In this document: positions 8,972 to 17,111 of the stretch, one piece after another
Layout: every line of letters begins with the position of its first letter
How positions within the stretch are numbered: position 1 is the stretch's first letter
DNA from: Roseivirga sp.
Lineage (GTDB): Bacteria > Bacteroidota > Bacteroidia > Cytophagales > Cyclobacteriaceae
Assembly (NCBI GenBank): GCA_029262895.1
Contig: JAJCYM010000070.1
Location: 109,951-173,950 of the forward strand
Length of the DNA: 64,000 nt
Reading direction: 5' to 3'
Position numbers and translations under genes: made by a program
Notes under the pieces: model-generated
What the model saw: only the letters and a program-made list of their open reading frames with translations
Database searches by the model: none
Told to the model about the DNA's origin: nothing

Positions 8972-9616
8972 ATGAGAAGATTTGTTGGCTTTATTTTGGT
9001 GATGTTGGTAATGAGCTTCAGCGTGCTCTATGGACAAAATACTGATCCAAAGAGCATCCTGGATAAAATGAGTGAAACCTATAAAGCCATGCCTGGCTTC
9101 GAGGTTTCATTTGAGCAGAAAGTGATGAATGAATCTGAGGTGTCAGATGCCTTTGCCGGTGTTGCCTCAGTGTCCAAAGAGAAGTTTTTACTAAAACTTA
9201 GCAGCCAGCATATTTACTCCAACGGACCTATTCTATGGACTTATCTTGTTGATGCACAGGAATTGACTATAGCCAATTTTGATCCGGAAGATGGATTCAT
9301 TAACCCGGCAAATGTTTATGATATTTATAAGGAAGGCTTTGATTACAAGCTTATACGCTCTGAAAACCTGGGAGGTGAAATCGTTAATGTGGTTGAACTG
9401 ATATCTACTGATGAGGATAGCGAATACACCAAGGTGGTGATGTACATAGGGCAAAAAGACAACTACCTAAAGGCCTGGGATATGGTGGATTACGATGACA
9501 TCACAACAGCTTTCGTAGTTTCGGCATTCAAGCCAGATATTAACTTTCCAGAAAACTACTTCGAGTTTGACGAGACCAAAAATGTAGTCAAACACAAAGA
9601 AGATCTAAGAAATTAA
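8972..9616 (+). CDS. lolA: LolA-like outer-membrane lipoprotein carrier
   Basis: 214 residues with a signal peptide cleaved near SVLYGQN. The start of the mature domain, DPKSILDKMSETYKAMPGFEVSFEQKV, and the paired beta strands that follow fit the LolA periplasmic chaperone, which carries lipoproteins from LolCDE to the outer membrane. In Bacteroidota lolA commonly follows ftsK, as here. Sequence conservation is weak, so the call leans on position and fold pattern. Its stop codon directly abuts the pyrF ATG. Confidence 0.82.
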   Translation: MRRFVGFILVMLVMSFSVLYGQNTDPKSILDKMSETYKAMPGFEVSFEQKVMNESEVSDAFAGVASVSKEKFLLKLSSQHIYSNGPILWTYLVDAQELTIANFDPEDGFINPANVYDIYKEGFDYKLIRSENLGGEIVNVVELISTDEDSEYTKVVMYIGQKDNYLKAWDMVDYDDITTAFVVSAFKPDINFPENYFEFDETKNVVKHKEDLRN

Positions 9617-10432
9617 ATGACCAAGTCCGAGTTATTCGAGCAAATCAAGAGAAAAGGCTCATACCTCTGTGTAGGTTTAGACACAGACATCAACAAAATT
9701 CCAGAACATTTATTGAAACAAGAAGACCCGATCTTCGAGTTCAATAAACAGATTATAGATGCCACGGCAGACTATGCGGTGGCTTACAAGCCAAATATTG
9801 CGTTTTATGAGGCTCATGGTGTCAAAGGTTGGGAAAGCCTTCAGAAGACGATAGAATACATTCCTGAAGACATATTTACTATTGCAGACGCAAAGAGGGG
9901 AGACATAGGCAATACCTCAAAAATGTATGCCCGTGCTTTTTTTGAGAACATGCAGTTTGATTCGGTTACGGTGGCACCCTATATGGGTGTTGATTCTGTG
10001 AGCCCGTTTCTTGAGTTTGATAACAAGTGGGTGATCTTGTTAGGCCTTACTTCTAATGCAGGTGGAAAAGACTTTCAAAACCTAAAGTTGGAAAAGGGTG
10101 GAGAACTTTATGAAGAAGTGCTGAGAAAAAGTGCGGAATGGGCCGGTGCCGACCAAATGATGTATGTGGTTGGAGCGACAAGGGCCGAGGCACTTCAAAG
10201 CATCCGAAAAATTATTCCCGATCATTTTCTATTAGTTCCTGGAGTCGGAGCGCAGGGCGGTAGCCTGGCCGAAGTATCTAAGTACGGAATGAACGACCAG
10301 TGCGGCTTACTTGTCAATTCCTCAAGAGGCATAATATACGCAAGCAGTGGCGAGAACTTTGCTGAAGTGGCCGCTGAAAAGGCGCAAGAATTGCAATCAG
10401 AAATGAGTAACTTTTTGAACCAGTATTTGTAA
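9617..10432 (+). CDS. pyrF: Orotidine 5'-phosphate decarboxylase, type 2
   Basis: Makes UMP from OMP, the last step of de novo pyrimidine synthesis. 271 residues, the longer bacterial type. The catalytic loop is [12 protein letters not shown] with the D-x-K-x-x-D charge network at about 92-100. VGLDTD near the start and [11 protein letters not shown] near the end, the latter binding phosphate, are also recognisable. The ATG begins at the base after the lolA stop, so the two are translationally coupled. Confidence 0.95.
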   Translation: MTKSELFEQIKRKGSYLCVGLDTDINKIPEHLLKQEDPIFEFNKQIIDATADYAVAYKPNIAFYEAHGVKGWESLQKTIEYIPEDIFTIADAKRGDIGNTSKMYARAFFENMQFDSVTVAPYMGVDSVSPFLEFDNKWVILLGLTSNAGGKDFQNLKLEKGGELYEEVLRKSAEWAGADQMMYVVGATRAEALQSIRKIIPDHFLLVPGVGAQGGSLAEVSKYGMNDQCGLLVNSSRGIIYASSGENFAEVAAEKAQELQSEMSNFLNQYL

Positions 10433-10459
10433 TTTAGGAAGGCATAACCTTTTTCCTAA

Positions 10460-11746
10460 ATGTTCAAAGAGTCTTTCATCCACTTTATTTGGCAATACCA
10501 GTATTTCAATACAGCCAACTTGAGAGATTCGTCCGGGCAGTCTCTAAATGTCCTTAAACCGGGGTTTCATAATTTGCATGAAGGACCTGACTTCAAAGAG
10601 GCCAAAATACAGATCGAGGGTATTGAATGGAATGGGAGTGTAGAAATACACCGATATGCTTCAGATTGGTATAAACATCAGCATGAGACTGACACCAATT
10701 ACAACAATGTGATCTTGCACGTGGTTTGGGAAAATGACCAGGAGGTCAAAACAAAAGATGGCTATACCATCCCGACCTTAGAATTGAAGGGCAGGATTAA
10801 ACCAGGAGTGATCAGGCGATACAAAGAGATCATAGAAGCGACCGATGATATTCCTTGTCAATCGTTTTTTCAACAAGTTAAACCCATCACAAAGCTGGGT
10901 GTTTTAGAAAGGGCGTTGACAGAGCGATTGGAAACAAAATCACTGACCTTGCTGAATTTGCTTGAACAAAACGGCAGAGACTGGGAAGAGACGGCATATC
11001 AGTGGCTCGCATCTGGTTTTGGGTTCAAGACGAATGCTGCACCATTTAAGGAATTGGCCCAGCGAGTCCCCTTGAAAGTGATTAGAAAACATGCTAACAA
11101 CCCAGAACAGATAGAGGCGCTCTTGTTTGGTCAGGCAGGATTTCTGGTGGATACCCCAGATGACCCCTATTTCAAAGGCCTGAAAAGGGAATTCGACTTT
11201 CTAAAGAACAAGTATGACCTGAAAAAAGAGATGTACAGGGCTGAATGGACATTTGGAAGGGTGAGACCTCCAAATTATCCTACAATCAGAATAAGTCAGT
11301 TGGCTGCCCTGTTATCCATACATTCTAATATATTTTCCTTCTTCTCTGAGGCACAGAGCTTTGAAAGCCTGCGCCAGCTTTTTGAGCTGCGGCAATCGGC
11401 CTATTGGATGGCTCACTACACCATTGGTAAAGAATCAAAAAAACCGATTGGCGGAATGACAAAGTCAGCCATCGAAAACCTAATGATGAACGTGACAGTT
11501 CCCTTACTGGTAGCCCTTTGGAGCGATCGCGAAGACCAACGTTATTTACAGCAAGCCCAGGAAATTCTAATGCACCTGGGTGCGGAGAAAAATCACATCA
11601 CCGAGAAATGGAAAAAAGCGGGCTGGAATGTGTCCAATGCTTTTGACAGTCAAGGGCTAATTCATTTATATAAGGAGTATTGTTCACAAAAGAGGTGTAT
11701 CCATTGTGGTATAGGCGTTGAGTTGATTAGAAAACCAAGCCAATAG
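10460..11746 (+). CDS. DUF2851 family protein
   Basis: 428 residues matching the Bacteroidota-specific DUF2851 family: the N-terminal F-L/I-H-F-I-W-Q-Y-Q-Y-F segment, the G-x-x-N-x-x-E-G-P-D-F-K-x-A-x-I-x-I-x-G-I-x-W-x-G-x-V-E-I-H core at about 35-70, and a cysteine-rich C-terminus (CSQKRCIHCGIG) that may bind zinc. No signal peptide is seen, so it is probably cytoplasmic. No function is established for the family; the N-terminal core has a nuclease-like look (E-G-P-D ... E-I-H), which is inference only. It ends the pyrF-proximal forward run. Confidence 0.82.
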   Translation: MFKESFIHFIWQYQYFNTANLRDSSGQSLNVLKPGFHNLHEGPDFKEAKIQIEGIEWNGSVEIHRYASDWYKHQHETDTNYNNVILHVVWENDQEVKTKDGYTIPTLELKGRIKPGVIRRYKEIIEATDDIPCQSFFQQVKPITKLGVLERALTERLETKSLTLLNLLEQNGRDWEETAYQWLASGFGFKTNAAPFKELAQRVPLKVIRKHANNPEQIEALLFGQAGFLVDTPDDPYFKGLKREFDFLKNKYDLKKEMYRAEWTFGRVRPPNYPTIRISQLAALLSIHSNIFSFFSEAQSFESLRQLFELRQSAYWMAHYTIGKESKKPIGGMTKSAIENLMMNVTVPLLVALWSDREDQRYLQQAQEILMHLGAEKNHITEKWKKAGWNVSNAFDSQGLIHLYKEYCSQKRCIHCGIGVELIRKPSQ

Positions 11747-11784
11747 ATCTTTCGATAGAGGTTTAAATCATGGCTTGAATCCAT

Positions 11785-11792
11785 TATCTTTG
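11785..11792 (+). promoter_or_regulatory. Bacteroidota-type -7 box upstream of the NeuD-like gene
   Basis: TATCTTTG matches the TAnnTTTG consensus and sits 18 bases before the start codon. No clear -33 TTTG is seen at the usual distance, so the call is moderate. Confidence 0.45.
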
Positions 11793-11810
11793 CACTCCTA
11801 AATTTAGAGT

Positions 11811-12443
11811 ATGGATAATCCGGTGATCATTTTTGGTGCCAATAGTCTTGGGCAAGCTGCCATGGAGATTTTTGAGAGTAACAAGATTGTTGTTTATGGC
11901 TTTCTTGATGACAACAAAGAGCTGCATGGGACAGAACTCAATGAGATTTCGGTGCTGGGAAAAACAGATGATGATGGCTTTTTGAAGCTGATAGGAAAGA
12001 AGTGTGAGGGGTTTATTGCGGAGGATGATCGTGCTTTGAGAAAAGGAATAGTCAACCTGATGATGAAGCGCAGGAAGAAGATGCCTGTTAATGCTATTCA
12101 CAATAGTGCCGAAATTGCACCTTCAGCACATATTGGACATGGCAATTTTATCAATAGTGGGGTTGTAATTGGCGCAAACGCCAAGGTGAGTAACCATTGT
12201 CTGGTCAACACCAATGCAACCATTGACTACAGTGCTCAATTGGAGGATTTGGTTCAGGTAGGTGCAGGATCTGTAGTTGGAAGTGGTGCTGTGGTGGAAG
12301 AAAACGTATTTATCGGGGCTGGTGTCACCATTGTGTCTGGCGTGAAGATTGGAAAAAATGCTCGTGTAGGAGCGGGTTCTGTAGTAATTGCTGATGTAAA
12401 AGCTGGTAAAACTGTCTTCGGCAATCCGGCTAAGGAAGTTTAA
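11811..12443 (+). CDS. NeuD/PglD-like sugar O- or N-acetyltransferase
   Basis: 210 residues. An N-terminal Rossmann-like domain (VIIFGANSLGQAA, then V-Y-G-F-L-D-D-N) precedes a C-terminal left-handed beta-helix of hexapeptide repeats from about residue 100 (I-A-P-S-A-H-I-G, V-V-I-G-A-N, V-Q-V-G-A-G, V-F-I-G-A-G). It ends with the usual A-G-K-T-V-F-G-N-P-A. Such enzymes acetylate sialic acids or nucleotide-activated amino sugars using acetyl-CoA. The family's usual catalytic histidine would be the H of HNSAEIAPSAHIGHG. No glycan cluster surrounds it, so the substrate is open. It has its own probable promoter. Confidence 0.85.
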   Translation: MDNPVIIFGANSLGQAAMEIFESNKIVVYGFLDDNKELHGTELNEISVLGKTDDDGFLKLIGKKCEGFIAEDDRALRKGIVNLMMKRRKKMPVNAIHNSAEIAPSAHIGHGNFINSGVVIGANAKVSNHCLVNTNATIDYSAQLEDLVQVGAGSVVGSGAVVEENVFIGAGVTIVSGVKIGKNARVGAGSVVIADVKAGKTVFGNPAKEV

Positions 12444-12505
12444 GCAAGTTTCAAGTTTAAAGTTCCATGTTTGGGAACTTGGAACGTAGAACATAAAACT
12501 TGTAA
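12443..12505 (+). repeat. CAAGTTT-type repeat and hairpin directly after the NeuD-like gene
   Basis: Immediately after the TAA the sequence reads GCAAGTTTCAAGTTTAAAG, then an AAGTTCC-7 nt-GGAACTT hairpin and a degenerate AACATAAAACTTG copy. The series resembles the one at the aroQ 3' end, in the same orientation relative to the gene. The hairpin has no T tract. Confidence 0.6.
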
Positions 12506-12543
12506 ACATATTAATAGCACCCCATTTACACTGGGGCAGGGTT

Positions 12544-13509
12544 ATGGAAAAGAAATATTCAATTTTACTTTATTACTGCTATGCGGATATTGAAGATCCG
12601 GACGCTTATCGAGAAGAACACCATCTCAAATGTCTGGAATTCAATCTACGCGGGCGCATTATAATCTCACCGGAGGGCTTAAACGGCACGGTATCAGGTT
12701 CTATAGCGGATTGTGAGAAATACATGCAATACGTTCTGTCCGACAGCCGCTTTGCGCACACCGAGTTTAAAGTGGAGGCGCACGAGTCCGTAGCCTTTGC
12801 AAAACTGCACGTCAGGGTCAAGCCAGAAATTGTGCACTCCAGCCTAAGACATATTAACCCAACTGAAAAGACAGGTACTTATGTGGAGCCCGAAGAGTTC
12901 AAGGAAATTTTGAAGAATCAACCTGAAGACACGGTAATCCTTGATGTCAGAAGCAACTATGAACACCATGTAGGAAGGTTCAAGAATGCTGTCACACTGG
13001 ACATAGATAACTTTCGTGACTTTCCGGAAAAAGTGGCAGAATTGGAGGGTTTGAAGGATAAAAGAGTAGTCACCTATTGCACAGGTGGGATCAAATGTGA
13101 AAAAGCAAGCGCCTACCTATTGGACCAAGGTTTTGAGAATGTGTATCAACTTCATGGTGGCATTATCAAATATGGTATTGAAGAAGGAGGAGAAGACTTT
13201 GAAGGTAAATGCTACGTGTTTGACAATCGTATTGTTGCCGATGTCAACCACGTAAACCCATCCATAATTGCTAAGTGCCATATTACGGGTGTGGCTACCG
13301 ACAGAATGGTGAATTGTGCCAACCCTGTCTGCAATGCGCACGTCCCCATGTCAGAAGAAGGAGGGTGGCTTATGGATGGTTGCTGTTCTGATGAATGTAG
13401 GGCCCATCCTGACAGAAGAGCCTATGACGGCACGGGTTACTATCAAAAGAAAACGAATCACTATAACCCATATAAGGGAGTGATGAGGGAACCAGCTAAA
13501 CTGGACTGA
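12544..13509 (+). CDS. trhO: tRNA uridine(34) hydroxylase (rhodanese family)
   Basis: 321 residues of the YceA/TrhO family, which hydroxylates U34 of certain tRNAs using oxygen and prephenate-derived cofactors as known in other bacteria. An N-terminal acylphosphatase-like domain (G-R-I-I-I-S-P-E-G-L-N-G-T-V-S-G) leads to a rhodanese domain with the active loop CTGGIKCEKA (C at about 179). A C-terminal cysteine-rich segment (NCANPVC, then CCSDEC) resembles a metal site. The stop codon abuts the start of the nucleoside phosphorylase gene. A short CCCCA/TGGGG inverted repeat lies just upstream of the start. Confidence 0.93.
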   Translation: MEKKYSILLYYCYADIEDPDAYREEHHLKCLEFNLRGRIIISPEGLNGTVSGSIADCEKYMQYVLSDSRFAHTEFKVEAHESVAFAKLHVRVKPEIVHSSLRHINPTEKTGTYVEPEEFKEILKNQPEDTVILDVRSNYEHHVGRFKNAVTLDIDNFRDFPEKVAELEGLKDKRVVTYCTGGIKCEKASAYLLDQGFENVYQLHGGIIKYGIEEGGEDFEGKCYVFDNRIVADVNHVNPSIIAKCHITGVATDRMVNCANPVCNAHVPMSEEGGWLMDGCCSDECRAHPDRRAYDGTGYYQKKTNHYNPYKGVMREPAKLD

Positions 13510-14370
13510 ATGCTCAATCGAAGAATACCAGAGTCTGAGTTAATCCTGATTGATGGGAGAGTGTACCATCTCAATTTGAGACCGGACCAGGTTGCTCATA
13601 CCATCATCATGGTTGGTGACCCTGATCGTGTAGCTAAAGTCAGCGTCTATTTCGATAAAATTGAACACCAAGTCAGTAGCCGGGAGTTGGTAACCCATAC
13701 AGGTACTGTTGGGGGTAAAAGAGTATCGGTAGTCAGCTCAGGGATGGGCACCGATAATGTGGAGTTGGTCATGACAGAGCTGGACGCCCTGGTCAATATT
13801 GATTTTGAAAGCCGAACAATTAAAGATCAACTCACCTCATTAGAAATAATCAGAATAGGAACTTCTGGCTGTCTGCAAGCCGATATTGGCCTTGATACTT
13901 TCCTGGTTTCGGAAAGCGCCTTAGGCCTCGATACCCTAATGAATTTTTATCAATGGGAGAACTCTGCATCTGGGCAAGAACTCATTGATCAGGTTAGGAA
14001 AGAACTGGAATTGTCTTTCACTCCCTATCATGCAGAAGCAGATACCGCGTTGTTGGAGAAGTTTGGAGAAGGCCTTGAAAGGGGGACTACCATCACGGCT
14101 CCGGGATTCTACGCCCCTCAAGGCAGAGAGGTCAGACTCAAAACGAAGACTCCTGATTTTGTAGATAAACTGACTGCTCTGAAATTTCTCAGCAGCAGAT
14201 TCACCAACCTTGAAATGGAAACTGCCGGTTATTATGCCATGGCCAAATTACTTGGACACAGAATGATTAGCTTAAATGCGCTTATTGCAAATCGTGCCAG
14301 ACGGGAGTTTTCCAAAGACCCGGAGAAGGCCATTGATGATCTAATTCGGATCGTTCTCAGAAGACTGTGA
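13510..14370 (+). CDS. Nucleoside phosphorylase (PNP/UDP family), probably uridine phosphorylase-like
   Basis: 286 residues of the PNP_UDP_1 family. Markers are the phosphate-binding GDPDR near residue 37, SSGMGTDN, the IRIGTSG loop and the nucleoside-binding NLEMETAGYYAMAKLLG. The family splits nucleosides with phosphate into base and pentose-1-phosphate. The M-E-T segment fits uridine/purine phosphorylases, but specificity cannot be fixed by eye. Coupled to trhO without spacing; its 3' end overlaps the convergent DUF6090-like gene by 30 bases. Confidence 0.85.
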   Translation: MLNRRIPESELILIDGRVYHLNLRPDQVAHTIIMVGDPDRVAKVSVYFDKIEHQVSSRELVTHTGTVGGKRVSVVSSGMGTDNVELVMTELDALVNIDFESRTIKDQLTSLEIIRIGTSGCLQADIGLDTFLVSESALGLDTLMNFYQWENSASGQELIDQVRKELELSFTPYHAEADTALLEKFGEGLERGTTITAPGFYAPQGREVRLKTKTPDFVDKLTALKFLSSRFTNLEMETAGYYAMAKLLGHRMISLNALIANRARREFSKDPEKAIDDLIRIVLRRL

Positions 14371-15045
14371 ACCACCCATCTCCAATTCTATGAGGTCAGC
14401 TGTTTCTTTTGCCAACCGGCTTGAGCTGTGATATAGATTATTCAATTGATTGGTTTGGTTCACTGCAAAGCCAATAAAATTCGTGCATTTGGTACTACGG
14501 AAGTACGCAGGATCGGTGACCTGATCCAGGATCATGTCGTAGCTCTCATACAGTGTAGGAAAAAAATTATCATCAAGTGCTTGAATCAAATTGTCTTGTT
14601 CATTTTTGATTAGCATATAAGACTGGTAAAGGCTAATCAACTTTTTCTTCAACTCCTGATCCTTGATAATTTTTAAATCCCCACTTTGTTGTAGGGTCAG
14701 GTAAGAATTGTTGGTTGGATAAAAGAAGTTATAGTTGCCCACCCTAAGGGCATATTTAGCAATAGTGTCAGCAGATGCCATTCTTCTGGGTTGACTTTGA
14801 AGGTAACCTATTCCTTTACTGAGATCCTCAATCTTATTGTCATTGTATACGATACCCCGTTTGAAGCCATTAATATCCATTGTGAGGTCTTCCATAAGCT
14901 GTTGAAGATACAATTGCTCAAGTCGATTCTCCGTCCTTTTCTCTCCTAAATTGGAAAGCCAAAAGGCTATGGTAATGCCCAACAACACAATGATAAATTC
15001 CAGAATGTAATCTACAAATCGTCTCTTAGTAACCTTTGGTAGCAT
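14341..15045 (-). CDS. DUF6090-like membrane-anchored protein
   Basis: 234 residues. One N-terminal membrane segment (YILEFIIVLLGITIAFWLSNL) is followed by a mostly helical, charged soluble part with leucine-rich heptads (RLEQLYLQQLMEDLTMDIN). The F-I-I-V-L-L-G-I-T-I-A-F segment followed by a helical E/K-rich region is the hallmark of the Bacteroidota DUF6090 group, of which a second, clearer member lies near 51 kb. Function unknown. The tail-to-tail overlap with the nucleoside phosphorylase gene is real coding overlap if both stops are right. Confidence 0.7.
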   Translation of the reverse strand: MLPKVTKRRFVDYILEFIIVLLGITIAFWLSNLGEKRTENRLEQLYLQQLMEDLTMDINGFKRGIVYNDNKIEDLSKGIGYLQSQPRRMASADTIAKYALRVGNYNFFYPTNNSYLTLQQSGDLKIIKDQELKKKLISLYQSYMLIKNEQDNLIQALDDNFFPTLYESYDMILDQVTDPAYFRSTKCTNFIGFAVNQTNQLNNLYHSSSRLAKETADLIELEMGGSQSSENDPN

Positions 15046-15207
15046 AACTTATATTTTCAAAAAGACTTTCAATATAGGAGAAAAGCTGCCTCAGTGGTTG
15101 ATTATTTATCAGTCGTTGGTACTTGAATTAGTAATTTAATCCGGTAGATGAAGTCGAAGTCGTTTGACAGCGCAAATAGTAACATGAGGATATTTGGCTC
15201 TGAAAGC

Positions 15208-15293
15208 ATCCCGCTAGTGGGATATTCAAAGGAAAAACAAAGCGTAACAATAGACCTTCCGGCTACTGATTATACCAGACCTTTCAGGAGGTC
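15208..15293. repeat. Structured intergenic element with two terminal hairpins
   Basis: A hairpin ATCCC-GCTAGT-GGGAT opens the element and GACCT-TTCAGG-AGGTC closes it. Between them lies ATATTCAAAGGAAAAAC, whose complement GTTTTTCC also appears in the larger hairpin-rich element near 52.1 kb. It looks like a dispersed palindromic repeat rather than a gene. Confidence 0.5.
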
Positions 15294-15318
15294 AGTTTAG
15301 GTAACTCATAAACACAGA

Positions 15319-15909
15319 TCAATTGTTTTTCGCCTTCAGATTTCCCTGAATCAAAAGATTGAATTCCTGGCAGGTGAGTCTACCTCCTGTAGAGTAGGGA
15401 CAAGTTCTATAAAGCTTTTGCCCTAAAACATCCAGGGTCACAATTACGTCATCCCCTTTACATACCGGGCAAATCACGTGAGTGCCGTTTTCACAGTCAA
15501 CTGTATTTCGATAGAAAAATTTAGTCTCTATAATTCCAGAAGAGGATTTAGAGCGGTCTTGGCGATAAGCCTCTTCTGCCTTTGCCACAAGAGTAAAAAC
15601 TTCCTTTGAGTATTGGCCTTGAGAACCTTTAAGCTCTAGGTACTTATTCAACCAATCTATACTCTGCTTATGTTTTTCCAGCAATAATGAGTTTTTACCA
15701 AAGTAGTAGCAAAAATCTGGAGATAGCACTTCAATCTGATCGAGGGCTTTCATAAAATAGGAGTCAGCTTCCTTATACTTTTCCACATCCATAAGGTTGA
15801 CAGCGGTATCGATATATCTTCTTGGGTCCAGAAGAGAAGTAGATGTTTGGGCTTGCGAGAGCTCTATGCAGCTTGCGAAGCAGATGAGAATGAGTAGAAA
15901 TTTCTTCAT
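15319..15909 (-). CDS. Secreted protein with TPR-like helices and a zinc-ribbon-like tail
   Basis: 196 residues, not recognised as a named family. A signal peptide (MKKFLLILICFASCIELSQAQ) is followed by helical repeats of TPR type (A-V-N-L-M-D-V-E-K-Y-K-E-A-D-S-Y-F-M-K-A-L, then K-H-K-Q-S-I-D-W-L-N-K-Y-L). The tail has CPVCKGDDVIV and YRTCPYSTGGRLTC, spaced like a four-cysteine zinc ribbon. A metal-binding ribbon in an exported protein is uncommon; paired disulfides are an alternative. It may report on or bind an envelope partner, but no evidence points to a role. Confidence 0.72.
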   Translation of the reverse strand: MKKFLLILICFASCIELSQAQTSTSLLDPRRYIDTAVNLMDVEKYKEADSYFMKALDQIEVLSPDFCYYFGKNSLLLEKHKQSIDWLNKYLELKGSQGQYSKEVFTLVAKAEEAYRQDRSKSSSGIIETKFFYRNTVDCENGTHVICPVCKGDDVIVTLDVLGQKLYRTCPYSTGGRLTCQEFNLLIQGNLKAKNN

Positions 15910-16397
15910 GGGCTCAAATGATGGGGCTAAGATAAGCCGAGTATTCTAATAATTTTTAGGCTGGTTGTTAAAAGACATTAAAAAGGAGCGGAAATCGTAT
16001 CCTAGTGATGTGAAATTGATAATGATCAGAGTAAAATGTGTCCAATTTCTCCGACTGTATACAAGAATGCTTGTTTTTATCCCCACCTCATTTTCTGCTG
16101 TAAAGCGTTAAACATATCGCATAATCATAGCTTTTAATTCAAGCCAATTGTCAGTAGTGAGTTGTTATAAAAGAAAAAAAATCCCGTCTCATGTATGGGT
16201 AAATGCCGCAATGATTGTTATTGTTAAAAGTGCCAATTCCAACAAAAGGGCTGTTTGTAACGTATTAGGGGCTACAACCGTGAGTTTTTTGGTTCGTGAA
16301 ATTATTTTACTCCAGCTACCCAATAGCCTTGAAGCAATGGCGTTGATTGATATTAATAGTGAAGAGGTTATTTGAATAATTGAAATAGTGTGAAGGT
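15910..16397. other. 488-base spacer before the ECF sigma gene
   Basis: No convincing gene is seen. The single 75-codon forward frame in it starts at a non-ATG codon and has no recognisable family. The spacer must hold the promoters of the divergent TPR-like and sigma genes, but I find no clear TAnnTTTG box. Confidence 0.6.
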
Positions 16398-16943
16398 ATG
16401 ACTAATCTTGTGGAAGCTTTGAAGAAGGGAGATGATTGGGCTTTGGAAGCACTCTTCGAAAGCTATCACATTAAAGTATATAACTTCTGCTATAGCTACT
16501 TAAAATCCAGAGAAGAGACCGAAGAATTGGTCCAGGATGTCTTCGTAAAACTCTGGTCCTATCGCGGCCAGATAGACAGCGAACTTTCGATAAACGGATT
16601 GATTTTTAAAATAGCTAAGAACCTAACACTAAACAGGCTACGAGATAATCAGAACCTCAGAAGTGAGATTAATATTGAGGACATTATCAGCCCCACCAAT
16701 TGTACAGAAGAGGCCATTATGTTCAGGGAACTGGAACAGCAACTGATGAAAGTCGTTGAAACTCTTCCACCTAAGAGGAAACAGGTTTTCAAGCTAAGCC
16801 GGTTTAGTGGACTGTCCAATAAGGAAATTTCTAAGGAAATGAACATTTCCGTCAATACTGTGGAGGGTCAGATGAGAAAGGCCATTAAGTACCTGCATGA
16901 AAATCTGGATTGCGCTGTAGTATTGATTCTACTAATATTTTGA
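16398..16943 (+). CDS. ECF-type RNA polymerase sigma factor of the uptake locus
   Basis: 181 residues. Region 2 contains F-E-S-Y-H-I-K-V-Y-N-F-C-Y-S-Y-L and E-E-T-E-E-L-V-Q-D-V-F-V-K-L-W. Region 4 contains L-P-P-K-R-K-Q-V-F-K-L-S-R-F-S-G-L-S-N-K-E-I with its helix-turn-helix (ISVNTVEGQM). This is the Bacteroidota ECF group that pairs with FecR. It would direct transcription of the SusC/SusD genes when the receptor signals through the anti-sigma factor. The FecR gene follows 168 bases downstream; the spacer holds an ACACT-TTAG-AGTGT hairpin that could dampen read-through. Confidence 0.93.
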   Translation: MTNLVEALKKGDDWALEALFESYHIKVYNFCYSYLKSREETEELVQDVFVKLWSYRGQIDSELSINGLIFKIAKNLTLNRLRDNQNLRSEINIEDIISPTNCTEEAIMFRELEQQLMKVVETLPPKRKQVFKLSRFSGLSNKEISKEMNISVNTVEGQMRKAIKYLHENLDCAVVLILLIF

Positions 16944-17111
16944 AAAAGAACTAACACCGTCACCTCTGAGCCTAATCCCATAGGTTTCAAAAAGGGACAC
17001 TTTAGAGTGTGTTTCTACCGTCCTTCAATTATTTTTTTCTGAAAATCCTCTTTTAGGAGTAACGGCAGGACGAGTTTTCTGTGTACTTAATAAGTAACAA
17101 TCGAATATTAA

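Noticed and set aside
16148-16375. 75-residue forward ORF ahead of the ECF sigma gene
   Set aside because: Non-ATG start, odd composition and no recognisable motif; treated as spacer.
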